The translations under genes were made by a program, and so were the position numbers. The notes beneath the pieces were generated by a model that did not search any database, was not told the DNA's origin, and saw nothing but the letters and a program-made list of their open reading frames with translations. From Pollenia angustigena (lineage: Eukaryota > Arthropoda > Insecta > Diptera > Polleniidae), in contig OV884059.1 in the NCBI GenBank assembly GCA_930367215.1, positions 13,044,945-13,108,944 on the forward strand: DNA of 64,000 nt, written 5' to 3'. Shown here piece by piece: positions 10,985-22,249 of this stretch. Each line of letters begins with the position of its first letter. Positions within the stretch are counted from its first letter, which is position 1.

Positions 10985-11155
10985 AAGCATTAATCAAATA
11001 TAAAATTAATTTTAATTAAAAATTTAATCAAGTGAATTAAAAGTTTAATCAAGAGAACTAAACGTTTAATTGATACTATTAATTTGTTTACTGATGCAAA
11101 TTTATTAATTAATATCACAAATTTTTCAACTGAAATCAATTTATTTTTTATTTTC
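10985..11155 (+). repeat. Second copy of the 438-605 AT-rich repeat, inverted
   Basis: Contains AAGTGAATTAAAAGTTTAAT, AATTGATACTATTAATTTG and AACTGAAATCAATTTATTTT, in reverse order and orientation relative to 438-605. It is not followed here by transposase sequence. Confidence 0.7.
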
Positions 11156-11256
11156 TATGAACGCACCGTAGTCGCAATGTAAACTTTAAGAACCAAAAAG
11201 AAAATGATTTGCAAAATTTCTTTCTTTTTAAAATAACTGCGATATCAACTTTATTT

Positions 11257-11328
11257 TATTCGAAAAATGTCGAGCACAAAACGCGTTGTTCCTATTCGAA
11301 AAATGTCGAGCACAAAACGCGTTGTTCC
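11257..11328. repeat. 36-bp perfect tandem duplication
   Basis: TATTCGAAAAATGTCGAGCA and the following 16 bases occur twice with no difference, which suggests a recent local duplication. The unit contains ACGCG, rare in this sequence. Confidence 0.8.
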
Positions 11329-11469
11329 TATTGAAAACCCCTGATGCTTAAAATATACAATATCTAATTTGTTACGAACGCAAAAAAAGGGCAGAGTTTG
11401 AAATCCTGGCAGAAATATAGTTCTTGTCTTAAATGTGTACGAGATGTTTTTTCTATAGGTGACCTTCAT

Positions 11470-12803
11470 TTATTTTAAAGTATTTTTTTTTTTTTTTTTT
11501 GTAAATTTCTGGTTAAATGTATTTTTATCTTTTCGCATTTTGCTTTTAATTTCTTTTGATTTTCAGTGATTTTATTTATTTTTTTTTTTTTTTTTTTTTG
11601 TTCAACATTCGTTTTTTGTATTTTGGTTTTTATTGTTATTGGTTTCAGATAGTTTTTGTGTCTTTAGAGTTTGATGTTTATTTGGCTTGACTGGAACTTG
11701 TTTTTTAATTTTTTTTTTTTTTAATTTTTGGTTGAATTTAGTTTTATTTACGAGCCTTGCATTTTGTTCATATTTTAGACCTTTTGTTTTATTTCATTTT
11801 GTTTTAATTTTTATATCTTTAGTTGTTTCTTCTTTTTTCACTTTTGTAAGAATTAGAGCAGAAATACGTATTTTCGACTTCATTGAACTTAAAAGCGAGC
11901 TACAGTTTTCTGTTTTTTTTGAAGGCCATCATCGCCATAAATTTTATGAGTAGGCGTTAATCAATAGCAATTATTTTTAGTTGTGCGAATAGATTGATGG
12001 AAATTGAAAATGGTTTTTATTTACTGGCCATGCGAATTGAAGGCGATACCTTGTTTTTTTTTGGCGGCAAAAAAACAACAAAAATATTTTACATCTAGAG
12101 ATGTTAATTGTGTTGTGAAGAGATTAAAAATTAATTGGAAAAATTAAAAAGGGCATCAAAACTATTTTTTTATGTTGCCAACAATACAGTAGGAAATTTT
12201 AAGTTTCACCTGTCTTTTTATGAAAACAAGACAACATTTTTAAACTGTTCACACATTTAATAAATAATTTAATAATTTAGTCTCCGTTTAGATTATGAAA
12301 TTCTTTTTTGAATTAACTTTCGTGCCCACACAATGAAACTTTTATTGTTGAGGTTTTTTTGTTTTCCTCACGGGCTAATATGATCAATCGTTTTTTTTTT
12401 TACCAAATGTAATTAAAAAACATTTATGGTTAATTTATTTTCTTTTTCCAACGTTTCGTTCACTTTTTTCGAAATTCATCAGGGGTTATTTTTATTCCAT
12501 AAAAATAAAATTTGTATTGCACTTTTTAACTATTTTATATTAAAAACTGGACTACACGACACAGAAATAAATAAATAATTAATAAGTAAAATACAACACA
12601 AACACCGAATAAAAGTCAAACTTAATGTAAATATCACAGATATTGTTTCGCAGCATTTTAAATACTCATATTTTGAATATCTGCCCTCTTTCTACCTCTT
12701 CCTCTGAATAGCAAAATCACATAAATGAAACAGTACCCTAATTTCTCCTTATTGCCATCAAATTCAAATTTTTTATAACAAATGTTTTATAGTCTGGGCG
12801 GAG
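11470..12803. other. Intronic, T-rich, no gene seen
   Basis: Several long T runs (11485-11502, 11580-11599, 11708-11721). Open frames here are T-tract translations (poly-Phe/Leu) without family resemblance. Confidence 0.4.
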
Positions 12804-13417
12804 ACTAATGGCGATTTCTTTTCTGAAAAAAATATGTTACAGTATGTACATGTAACATTTTCTAATGTTACCTATAATCACTGGAAGTGTTACATGTTGT
12901 GCAATTTCAATAGAACACAATTAGCTGCTTTTATTTACAACTATTACACTTTCATCATTAATGTACTTCATGAGCGATTTTTAAAGCTATTTCAGCGGTT
13001 TCTGCACGCAATTATGGCTTGGAAACAAATATTGACATCACTAATGGCTTAAAAAAATTTAAATGATTATCATATAAATAGACTTTTTTTTATTTTAATG
13101 TGTAAATATATTTGTATTTTGTTTTAAAATAATTTTTTTACAAAATTATGAGCTGTATGAATTATGACAAACAAAATAAAACATTGGTTGTACAAACAAA
13201 GTAGTAAGTACCAAAATTGTAAGACAGGGCAGTATGAACACCTTAAGTAAAAGTAAGGGTAAAACATGCAACATGTTTTGCACGTTTTTTATCAACATAT
13301 TCACAAAAGAACTTTAAAATTTTTCCCACAGTTGTATTTTTTGTACAAACGAACACAAAAATATAGAACATGTAACATTAATGCAACATTTTTCTCAGAA
13401 AAGAAATCGCCATAAGA
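12804..13417. mobile_element. Foldback MITE with ~45-bp arms
   Basis: TGGCGATTTCTTTTCTG at the left end is matched by CAGAAAAGAAATCGCCA at the right. The inner flanks share ATGTTACA/TGTAACAT words. The roughly 520-bp interior has no coding content. Confidence 0.8.
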
Positions 13418-14090
13418 GGCCAATAAAACTGGTTGTTAATATAACAACAAAGTTAACAATATTTAATACTATTGACAAACGAACGAATATGTCAAAAAAT
13501 GGCATATTAAACACAGGCTCTAAAACAAATATATTTACCAAATTAAAACACCAAGAAAAAAAAATATGGCTTTATTTACTCTGCTTTTCATGATGGAAAA
13601 AATTTTTCAATTTCTGTTTTTGTTACACAGCAAATTGCATTTCTCTTTTTCCTGTCAGCATTAAATATTTGTTTTCTTCCTTAATTAAGCCCCTTTTTTT
13701 TTTGTTAACAAATTTTTTTCTTCTTAACCCAAACTAACAAAAAAAAAAAAATTAAAGCAACTGATTGCAACATTCAGTTTAACCCTTTGCATACAAAACG
13801 ATATCTGCAAAAAGTTGTTTTTATTTTCGGTAAATGCAACTGAATGTTTGTTAATTCGGTAAAACTGATTTGACAAACGTGACATACGGATTTTGTTTTG
13901 TTTTTTTTTTGTGTTGTAAGGCTGTTTATCAAAAAAAAAACGTATACAAGACTAAAAAAAACTTACGTGGGTATTTTGGTGACAAAGTTTTTTGTATTCC
14001 CCAAGTTTTATTTACTTTGATCCCTTAACAAAGATTTTAGTAAGAAAAAAAAATATACACATAAAAACTAAACAGCAAAGTACAATGTTT
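13418..14090. other. Intronic, no gene seen
   Basis: A- and T-tract-rich sequence without a recognisable repeat or ORF. Confidence 0.35.
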
Positions 14091-14099
14091 CCATCAATA

Positions 14100-15190
14100 A
14101 AAGAAACATTTTTATAAAAAAGTTAGCGATATCTTTACTTATCTACAGAAAAGTTGTCGATAACTTAACTTTTTTACAGAAAATTTGTCGATAACTTAAC
14201 TTTTTTACAGAAAATTTGTCGATAACTTAACTTTTTTACAGAAAAGTTGCGATCAATTAACTTTTCTTCAGAAACGTTGTCGATAACTTTACTTTTCTAT
14301 TATAATAACTTAACTTTTCTATATCAAAGTTAGCGATAACTTAACTTTTCTACAGAAAAGTTGTCGATAACTTGACATTTATACAAAAAAATTGTCGATA
14401 ACTTAACTTTTCTACAGAAGAGTTGTCGATAACTTAACTTTTCTACAGAAACGTTGTCGATAACTTAACTTATCTACAGAAAAGTTGTCGATAACTTAAC
14501 TTTTTTACACAAGCGTTGTCGATAACTTAACTTTTCTACAGAAACGTTGTCGAAAACTTAACTTTTCTACAATAATAACTTAACTTTTCTATATCAAAGT
14601 TAGCGATAACTTAAATTTTCTACAGTGAAGTTGTCGATAACTTAACTTTTCTACAGAAACGTTGTCGATAACTTAACATTTATACAAAAAAGTTGTCTAT
14701 AACTTTACTTTTTTACAGAAGAGTTGTCGATAACTTGACTTTTCTATAGAAACGTTGTCGATAACTTAACTTTTTTACAGAAACGTTGTCCATAACTTAA
14801 CGTTTCTATAATAATAACTTAACTTTTCTATATCAAAGTTCTCGATACCTTAACTTTTCTATAGCAACTATAGAACTGATAGAACAAACTATCAATAACT
14901 TTTCTTTTCTATAGAAAGACTATCAATAAATTATGTTTTCTATAGAAAAATTATTAATATCTTATCTTTTCTATAGAAACGTTATCAATAACTTATTTTT
15001 TCTATAGAAAAATTATAAATAACTTATTTTTTCTATAGAAAAATCATCCATAGCTGAACTTTTATATAGTTTAGTTATCGATAATTTAACCTTCCTATAG
15101 AAAAGTTATCGATAGCTTAATTTGTCTAAAAGAATTATCGATAACTTAACTTTAACTTAAATTTTCTATAGAAAAATTATCGGCAGCTTT
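14100..15190 (+). repeat. Tandem array family A, forward arm
   Basis: About 33 degenerate copies of a 28-32 bp unit of the form GTTGTCGATAACTTAAC plus TTTTCTACAGAAAC. Towards the right the unit shifts to TTTTCTATAGAAAA. The unit joins two short palindromes, one around TTATCGATAA and one around TTCTATAGAA. CGATA occurs about 20 times by eye. Higher-order repetition is visible: the block with AATAATAACTTAACTTTTCT recurs near 14305, 14570 and 14810. The opposite-orientation arm lies at 16060-17770. Confidence 0.9.
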
Positions 15191-15199
15191 CATTTTCCT

Positions 15200-16050
15200 T
15201 GGAAAATCTATCAAGTTTTGATTTTTACTGGCAATGGTGTAACTCAGCTTAATTTTTTAAACATTTTTGTTGACCGTCTTTTCTTTTTGAGTGTTACCCT
15301 TTTCCTGAAGTTAAGCAACTGTTTTTTTTTTTTTTTTGTTGTTTGGCGATTTTCCCCCAATATATTTCATTTAGTTGTTTCCTTTAAGTTTTATATTTTT
15401 CTGGTTTATATATTATTTTGTTTGTGCTCCTTTTGTTTGTCACAACTGAAAGACGTGCCAGACGTGAGTTGATCGTACAGATTTCGTTTGGTGTTTTTCA
15501 AAACATTTTTTTATACTCTTTTTTTTGAGTTTGATGATTTTGAAACTGCCTTAAAGACGGCCGAACGGTTTGTTTAAATTGCCACATTTATTTTGCTGTT
15601 TTTTTTATGCAGTTAAAACTGAAAACTTTAGAATGCATTTCGAAATTTTAATTCTTAAGAATTTGGCACATTCTTATAGTTTTAAACGTCTTTTGTTCAG
15701 CATTCAGCAACAATTTAAATGTCTTCAATTGTTAACGAGCCATCGTTAGATGGGAACCCAAAAGGTATGAGTTACAAAGAAAGTTTTTCGTTAATTTTTT
15801 TGAAAATTTTGTAAAGGTTTAATGTTTGTGGAAATAATGCTGAACTTTTTTATTTGATTTTAAATGACAGTTTTAAAAGCACTTTAACTCGTCAATTGGT
15901 TGGTCGTTTGTTTTTTTAGAGAAATGCCTTTTTCTTAATGCTGGGTGATGAAAAGTTTTGATGGCCCTTCAATATATTGTTTGCGATGAATACAGTGGTT
16001 GCAAACGAACTTATTTATGCAAAAGTATGTAAACTAAAGTTTTCGTAAAC
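15200..16050. other. Spacer between the two family A arms
   Basis: Unique sequence with slightly higher GC in places than the arms. It contains the candidate coding exon at 15719-15764 and no obvious transposase. Confidence 0.5.
15719..15764 (+). CDS. Candidate short first exon (15 codons), unproven
   Basis: ATG is followed by SSIVNEPSLDGNPK and then AAAG|GTATGAG, a good fly donor in phase 1. A CATTCAGC-type initiator-like word lies about 15-20 bp upstream. It cannot splice straight to the TPR exon at 58625, because phase 1 would create a stop. If real, it belongs to another transcript or needs an intermediate exon. It is notable because it lies in the loop between the two inverted family A arrays. 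Confidence 0.25.
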
Positions 16051-16440
16051 TTAACTTTAAAAGAATCTTGTTGTTGATAACTCTTCTATCGATAAATTTT
16101 CTATAGCAAAGTGGAGTTATAGATAACTTTTCTAAAAAAAACTAAAGTTATCTATTACTTTTTTATAAAAACCTAAGGTTATCTTAACTTTTCTATAGAA
16201 AAATACAGTAATCGATCATTTTTCTATAGAAAAATACAGTTATCGGTAATTTTTATATAATATAGCTATCGATTAATTTTTAATAGAAAACTAAAGTTAT
16301 CGATCACTTTTTTTTTTAAAAAAGTACAGTTTTCAATAACTTATCGATTACTAAAGTTATCGATAACATTTCTTTAGATAAGTAAAGTTATCGATAACTG
16401 TTCTATGTATAATTAAAGTTATCGATAACTATTCTATAGA

Positions 16441-16702
16441 AAAGTAAAGTAAATTTTCTATAGATAAGTAGAGTTGTCAATAACTTTTGTATAGAAAAGT
16501 AAAGTTATCGGTAACATTTCTAAGAATCGATAACTTTTCAATAGTAAAATTATCCATAACCTTAGTTACTTTTCTATAGATAAGTAAAGTAAATTTTCTA
16601 TAGATAAGTAAAGTTGTCAATAACTTTTGTAAAGAAAAGTAAAGTTATCGGTAACATTTCTAAGAATCGATAACTTTTCAATAGTAAAATTATCCATAAC
16701 CT
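16441..16702. repeat. 140-bp higher-order duplication in array A
   Basis: Two nearly identical copies offset by 140 bp (AAATTTTCTATAGATAAGTA at 16451 and 16591), sharing TCGGTAACATTTCTAAGAAT. They are far more alike than neighbouring units, so this is a recent amplification step. Confidence 0.85.
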
Positions 16703-17309
16703 TTTTAATATTTTTAATTAGGCTTAAGTTCATGAAATTTAATTTTTATTAAATTATTTTTATGAAGAAAGGAATTTTACAACATGAAAATCAATCAAAA
16801 TTGTTATTGATAATCTTTCATTCTTGACGTGGCTCGGGCTCGAACCCTGTACTTGGACTTGGACTTCAAGAAAAATTCTTGACGAAAGTACGAAAAAACA
16901 GAAGTAAAGGAAAAAACATGTAAAATCAATTAAAATGGATAATCATTCAGGAAAGCAAATTTCGATCTACCAAATGTTTAAATACAATTTGGTTTAAGGA
17001 TTGATGTTTGACTAGTGACGTCAGCAGTCGTCGATGGCTGCGAGTGTAAGACGGCAAATCCATCTGAGGAGATCGAGTGGTTGCGATCGAAACATGTCAT
17101 GGTAACCTGCCGGCCAGGGTTCGAGCCCGAGCCACGTCAAGAATGAAAGATTATCAATAACAATTTTGATTGATTTTCATGTTGTAAAATTCCTTTATTC
17201 ATAAAAATAATTTAATAAAAATTAAATTTCATGAACTTAAGCCTAATTAAAAATATTAAAAATTTGGATTGAAAACCATAAATAGTTCAACAAAATAACC
17301 ACAATACTA
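16702..17309. mobile_element. Foldback element with 148-bp near-perfect arms
   Basis: Arms 16702-16849 and 17115-17262 are inverted and almost identical. The inner ends read GGCTCGGGCTCGAACCCTG and CAGGGTTCGAGCCCGAGCC. GGTTCGAGCCC resembles a pol III B box (GGTTCGANNCC). The loop at 16850-17114 has no ORF. ATTATCCATAACCT flanks the element on both sides (16687 and 17311 regions), either a target duplication or simply array units. Relatives are at 620-1490 and 17805-17890. Confidence 0.88.
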
Positions 17310-17804
17310 ATTATCCATAACCTTTATATAGAAAAGTAAAATTATCGATAATTTTTTTTATAGAAAAGTAAAATTATTGATAACTTTTCTACAGAAAAGC
17401 TAACTTATCGATAACGACAAGGTAAAGATATCGTAAGTTTTCTATAGAAAATTGAAATTAAAGATAAATTTTCTATAGAAGAGTGGATTTATCAATGACT
17501 TTTTTAAAAGAGTAAAGTTATCGATGATCTTTTTTAAAGTAAAGTTGTCGATGACTTTTTTGTAGAAAAGCCAAGTTTTCGATGACTAGAGAAAAGTAAA
17601 ATTATCGATTACTTTTTTTAAAAAGTAAAGTTATCGATGATTTTTCCAGAGAAAAGTAAAATTATCGAAAAGTTTTTTATGGTAAAGTAAATCTATCGAT
17701 AAGTTTTTTATAGAGAAGTAAAGTTTTTGGCAAATTTTCTTTAGTTTGGTAAAGTTGTCGTTAAACCTTCGTAAGTTTATTAACATTGGCCTAAAATTTT
17801 CGTA

Positions 17805-17890
17805 AATTAAGTTAATTTATAGTGAATTCTAATTAAATTCAATGAACTTTAGCCTAATTAAAATATCAAAATTTTGATTAAAAATCTTCT
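17805..17890. repeat. Diverged end of the same foldback family
   Basis: AATTCAATGAACTTTAGCCT followed by AATTAAAATATCAAAATTTT matches, with changes, the outer right arm of the 16702-17309 element. Confidence 0.6.
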
Positions 17891-20660
17891 TTAGTTTATT
17901 ATAGTTATCGATATTTTTTTTTATGATGATAAATTTTTGCTGGACCACTGTCCAATTATTATCTTATTATCTGCTTAAGGTTTTAAAGTTTCCTTATCCC
18001 GACTTTTTTTATTATTTTGGATTGTTGTAACCAGCGTGGGTTGTCTTCTGCCAAAACTTTGCTGTTTAAACAAAAAGATTTTCATTTTTTAAATGCTAAA
18101 CACCATTAAACCGTTTAAATACTTCACCATATAAACACACTTGGAACTGATTAAGTATTTAAGATTATTTCTCTTAAAGACTTTACAAGTAAACGAACAA
18201 AGTAAAAAAGATTATCCACCAAGTCCATTTGCATTTTGTATGAAAGATTTCTATCATTTAGTTTTGTTTAATTATCGAATAAAATAAACAAAATTTTTTT
18301 TATGGTAATAAAAATGTAACCAATGCTGGCAAAAAACGAGTAAATTTGCATTGAAAATGTCACTTAGTTGGTTAAAAGAGAAATTGGAATGTCAAAAGCG
18401 TTGACAGCTGAAGTGGTAGGCAAGGGACTGAGTAGTGCAAATATTCAGAGGTTTGAAAATTAGGAGAAGGCATTTTAAAAAAGGTCAACATATAAAAAGA
18501 CATTTTCTAGAGCTGGAATAACTTTTAAAACATTTTTCCTTATCCAGTTAAAAGATTTGCGATCATCAAATAACATAAAAATTAAAATTGTTAAACTTCT
18601 TTTCGGGCTTCTCTGTTTTTAAAACAACTCCTATGACACTATTGCGTAATTTTATCGAAATATCTTTTGCAACACCGTAGACCACCAGCTTTCTTCTTTA
18701 GCAAAATAATTAATGGGCACTAATTACATTTGCCAGCAGATAAAAACTATCATCATGGTTACTACTAGAAACCCACCAAGCAATTGTTGCAAAAGATACT
18801 TCTAGTTGGAAGTAATTTAATATTTATATTTGACACTTCACAATAAACATAAATACCACATGTCAACGGGATTAAATTCAAAAAAAGCACTTATGATATA
18901 AATTACCTAAAAGCTTTTAAAGCCATGATGCGAAAAAAATAACCAACGCATTTTAAAAGTTAAAACTGCCCATTAGAAATATTTGCAAATAAATACGTTT
19001 CAAATTTATCACAAAATCGAATAAACATAAAATGTTACCAACCAATTTTCATAAATATTTCTTTTAAGTAACTTTTATATAAAATATTAATAAAAATATG
19101 ACAAATATTTTATCAAAAGAATTTTAGTTTTAAGTTCAAAAGGCGGTTAAAAAAGTTTTGACAAAATTAACAAAAACAAAACATCTTTAGATGATTTAGT
19201 ACGAGGGCGAATTCAAAATAAAGCGAAAACTACTTAAGTTAAAAGTGGCAACATTATAAAACATATTTTTTATAAGCTTGTCACTTGTTTATTATTACTT
19301 TCTGGAGCCCTTAAAAATAAATAAACTTTTTCAACGTTATGCAATTCAATACTTTCATTTGAAATAATAATATTGACGAATTAAGAAAAAAATTGTGAGC
19401 CACGCCCACCGCCCATACAATTAAACTTGATTTTTTTACTTAAAATATTTGCTATCCAAGCAGAAGTCTTCAAATTTGTTGCATATACTTTCTAGATTAA
19501 ACACAAAATCCTAGTTTAATCAAAATCGAATACGCCCACCGCCCATAAAACCTCTTCATGTTGTTCTTTCTTTAGAATCAAAACAGAGCTTAAAATCTTT
19601 TTCAATAGAATGTTTGACGGTGTTTTACCGCAATAAGCCTGAATTTTTGCGTTAATTCGTTAACATGAACAAGACATCGGCCCACAACTTCACACCAGAG
19701 ACAATAGAACAATAAAAACAGTCCACTTGAATAGAAAAAACGTAGCCAGAGAAGGCCCAGACAGTTGGTGATGGATAAACAATCGACGGCGAGTATTATT
19801 TTTACTTATTTCAGCGTTTTAGAGATGAAATTAAGAAAAAAAGGGTCGCATTGGGCGAAAAAAAATGTTGCTTCATTTAAACAAAACACAACTTCTCACA
19901 TCCACTATTTAAATTGTTCGCCAGATTAAGCTTTCTCTGATTATTTTCTATTTCCAAACTAAAAAAGGATTTGCCAACAATATAGTTTAGGAGTTTGTGG
20001 ATAATGATGTTTTACGAACCCTGACAGTTCTGCCTATAAACAGGATATTGAAGTTAGTTAATATTGCTGGGGAAACTGCATCGAACAAAATAGGAATTTG
20101 TGTTAAAAATAAAAAATAAATTTTACTCAACTTTGTCTTTGTTAGGTTAGGTAATTTGGGAACAGCCCTCGCATATTGAAATACTTTTAAAATTGTCATA
20201 GAAAAATAAAAGTTTAGAGAAGAAGTAGTTAAAATAAAAATTTACTATTGTTGAAAGCATTTTAGTTAAAAGATAGGAGAAATGAAGACAAAAGTGAGTA
20301 AAAGTATTAGGGGTATAACATAATTAAATGGAATGGAATACATTCCAGACAAAAGGGTTCAAAAGAAGTCGCTTAGCTTGCTTTTGTGGCAAAGCGCTTG
20401 GCATTTGTCTTCAAATCTCCTCATCACATCCCAAAAGATTTCGGAAAACAAATTGTGGGAAAAATTATTGAAGCTAATTTAGAGAATCTTTCGAGCAGAT
20501 TCTTTGTAGCATATGCTTCAAGTGAGAAGATTGGATATTTCCGTTTCATAATGTTGGACATTTTAGAAAGATTCCTTCAGAAAATTATTTAAAGAAAAGT
20601 CCTAAAACTCTTTTTTAATCCTTAAATTACTGATAAATTGATTAAACTTTGAGAATGATG
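17891..20660. other. Intronic, mostly unannotatable
   Basis: No supportable ORF. A GCCCACCGCCCATA word occurs twice (near 19406 and 19536) in a weakly duplicated context, and GGCGAATTCA, an end-like motif shared with other elements here, occurs near 19207. Confidence 0.35.
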
Positions 20661-20664
20661 TTGG

Positions 20665-21157
20665 ATACACGCAGAAAAAAAATATGTTTAAATATGGTCA
20701 CCTCCAACCAAAGTATTTTTAAAGAAAATTTTAAACATATTATGGTTAATATAACCATATAATGTTTATCGACAACCATATTATGGTTAAATTAGTCCTC
20801 TATAAAGAAACCACAACCATATTATGGGTTGCTTCTAAAAATGTAATGGTTAAATATGACAATAATATGTTTTTAAATTTACAATCGTATTTTCCTCTTT
20901 TCCAAGAGCAACATACTATGGTTGAAAACCAACCATGCTATTGTTAGTTCTTAACAAATTTTAGTTATTATTGATCATAACATGTTTGGAGGCAACAATT
21001 ATATGATTGGGGCTTCTTTATGGAGGCCTAATTTAACCATAATATGTTTAAAGCTGACAATATTATGTTTATAATAAACATAATATGTTTAAAATTTTCT
21101 TAAAAAATAGTTTGGTTGGAGGTGATCATATTTAAACATGTTTTTTCTCTGGGTGTA
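20665..21157. mobile_element. MITE with TACACGCAGAAAAA-type ends
   Basis: Left end TACACGCAGAAAAAAAATAT and ATATGGTCACCTCCAACCAA match inverted right-end sequence (TTGGTTGGAGGTGATCATAT...CTCTGGGTGTA). The interior repeats AACATATTATGGTTA and its complement several times, so it is a hairpin of hairpins. A relative is at 53990-54156. Confidence 0.88.
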
Positions 21158-21164
21158 GTGTGAA

Positions 21165-22010
21165 GTTGCCCAGTAATCTGTTTGTCCTAACAGTCAGGGC
21201 CAAACATTCGCAGGGAAAGTGAAATAACGTTTCGTCGTTCTCCCTGTCATTGCATCTGCGATAGTGGTCGTTAAAAAGAAGTTTGAATTGACTTGTCTAG
21301 GCCTTTAATGTCCCGTTAATTCTGCCAGTAATCTTGATATATTCTTTCTTTTGTGGGCTAGAAGTAGGGCGTTCCTGATCAAAAGAGGGCCACATTAATT
21401 CGGCCAATGAACATGTGTCTAAATTGCTCCATCAGATCTCAACTTTCTTAAAAAATAACATGAATATACTACTTTTAATAAGATCCAGTGGAATTGCAAC
21501 TGGCACCGCTCTGAAGGTATTTAGGGTAGATCCCATTATTGCGAAATCGTCTGCCTGTTCATTGCTATAGTGGTTTCAGTGCACAGGAACACAAACTAGA
21601 GTATAATCATGCAGATGACCCAGCTTGGACAGCTCAGACTTACACTATCCGACTAACAGAGATGTAGCTATCGATAAAAATTCCAATATTTTCTCGAATA
21701 CTGCAGTCCTACAGTTTGTCATGATTGCAATGATTTCCGCCTGCAAAGCACGAAAGTAATGCGAAAGATGCTGAGAGATATTTTTCCCAAGATCGTCACA
21801 GAAAATACCAAATCCAATACCATGGTTCCCTTTTGATCAATCCATGGCTTAAGAGGCTACCATGATTGCGAAGATTTCGGCCTGAAAAACACTTCAGTCG
21901 TTTGGAAAAAGCTAGTTGCAAAAAGCGCAATATCCAGCACAATCGTTCTCTTTTGAGCCGTCCGTATGTTTTCCGGTGTTTTATTCGTCTACTAACGTAT
22001 CCCTACAGCA
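21165..22010 (-). pseudogene. Non-LTR retrotransposon RNase H and 3' zinc-knuckle fossil
   Basis: The minus strand encodes, in order, ALQAEIIAI (21760-21730), a broken SKLGHLHDYTLVCVPVH stretch, NHYSNEQADDFAIMGS (21580-21530; typical 'HxGNExAD' of RNase H), and near 21260-21180 RRCNDRENDETLFHFPCEC, the C...C...H...C tail known from R1/Jockey-type elements. Stops interrupt it. The RNase H start is partly duplicated at 21845-21990. No RT remains nearby. Confidence 0.8.
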
Positions 22011-22249
22011 CTCGCTCCTAGAGGAAATCATGTCTTTGAACGTTCTATTAAAATCCATATGTGTAGTAAAATAATCAGATGTTTGGTTTGCGACCGGATG
22101 TAGAAGTCTCAGAGTTCATGCTTTTCCATATGATCTTAATCTTTAACGGCCAACGTTGTCTTCTTAACTCTGTGTTCAATACTGAGTATCCATGATTATT
22201 TAGAGCTCCTTAATTTATGCATACCCCTAATACCTTTTGCTATCAAACA

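Larger units (their letters stand above)
16060..17770 (-). repeat. Tandem array family A, reverse arm
   Basis: Units read CTATAGAAAAGTAAAG plus TTATCGATAACTTTT, the reverse complement of the 14.1-15.2 kb units. Many copies carry the complete palindrome TTATCGATAA. The arm is interrupted at 16702-17309 by a foldback element. It contains a clear 140-bp higher-order duplication (16441-16702). Confidence 0.9.

Noticed and set aside
14100..15190. Regularly spaced repeats that superficially resemble a CRISPR array
   Set aside because: Units are contiguous and degenerate with no unique spacers, no cas genes are present, and the host is clearly a eukaryote with introns.
16990..17130. Possible tRNA gene
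   Set aside because: A B-box-like GGTTCGAGCCC is present, but no A box or cloverleaf could be drawn, and the B box lies in an inverted arm.
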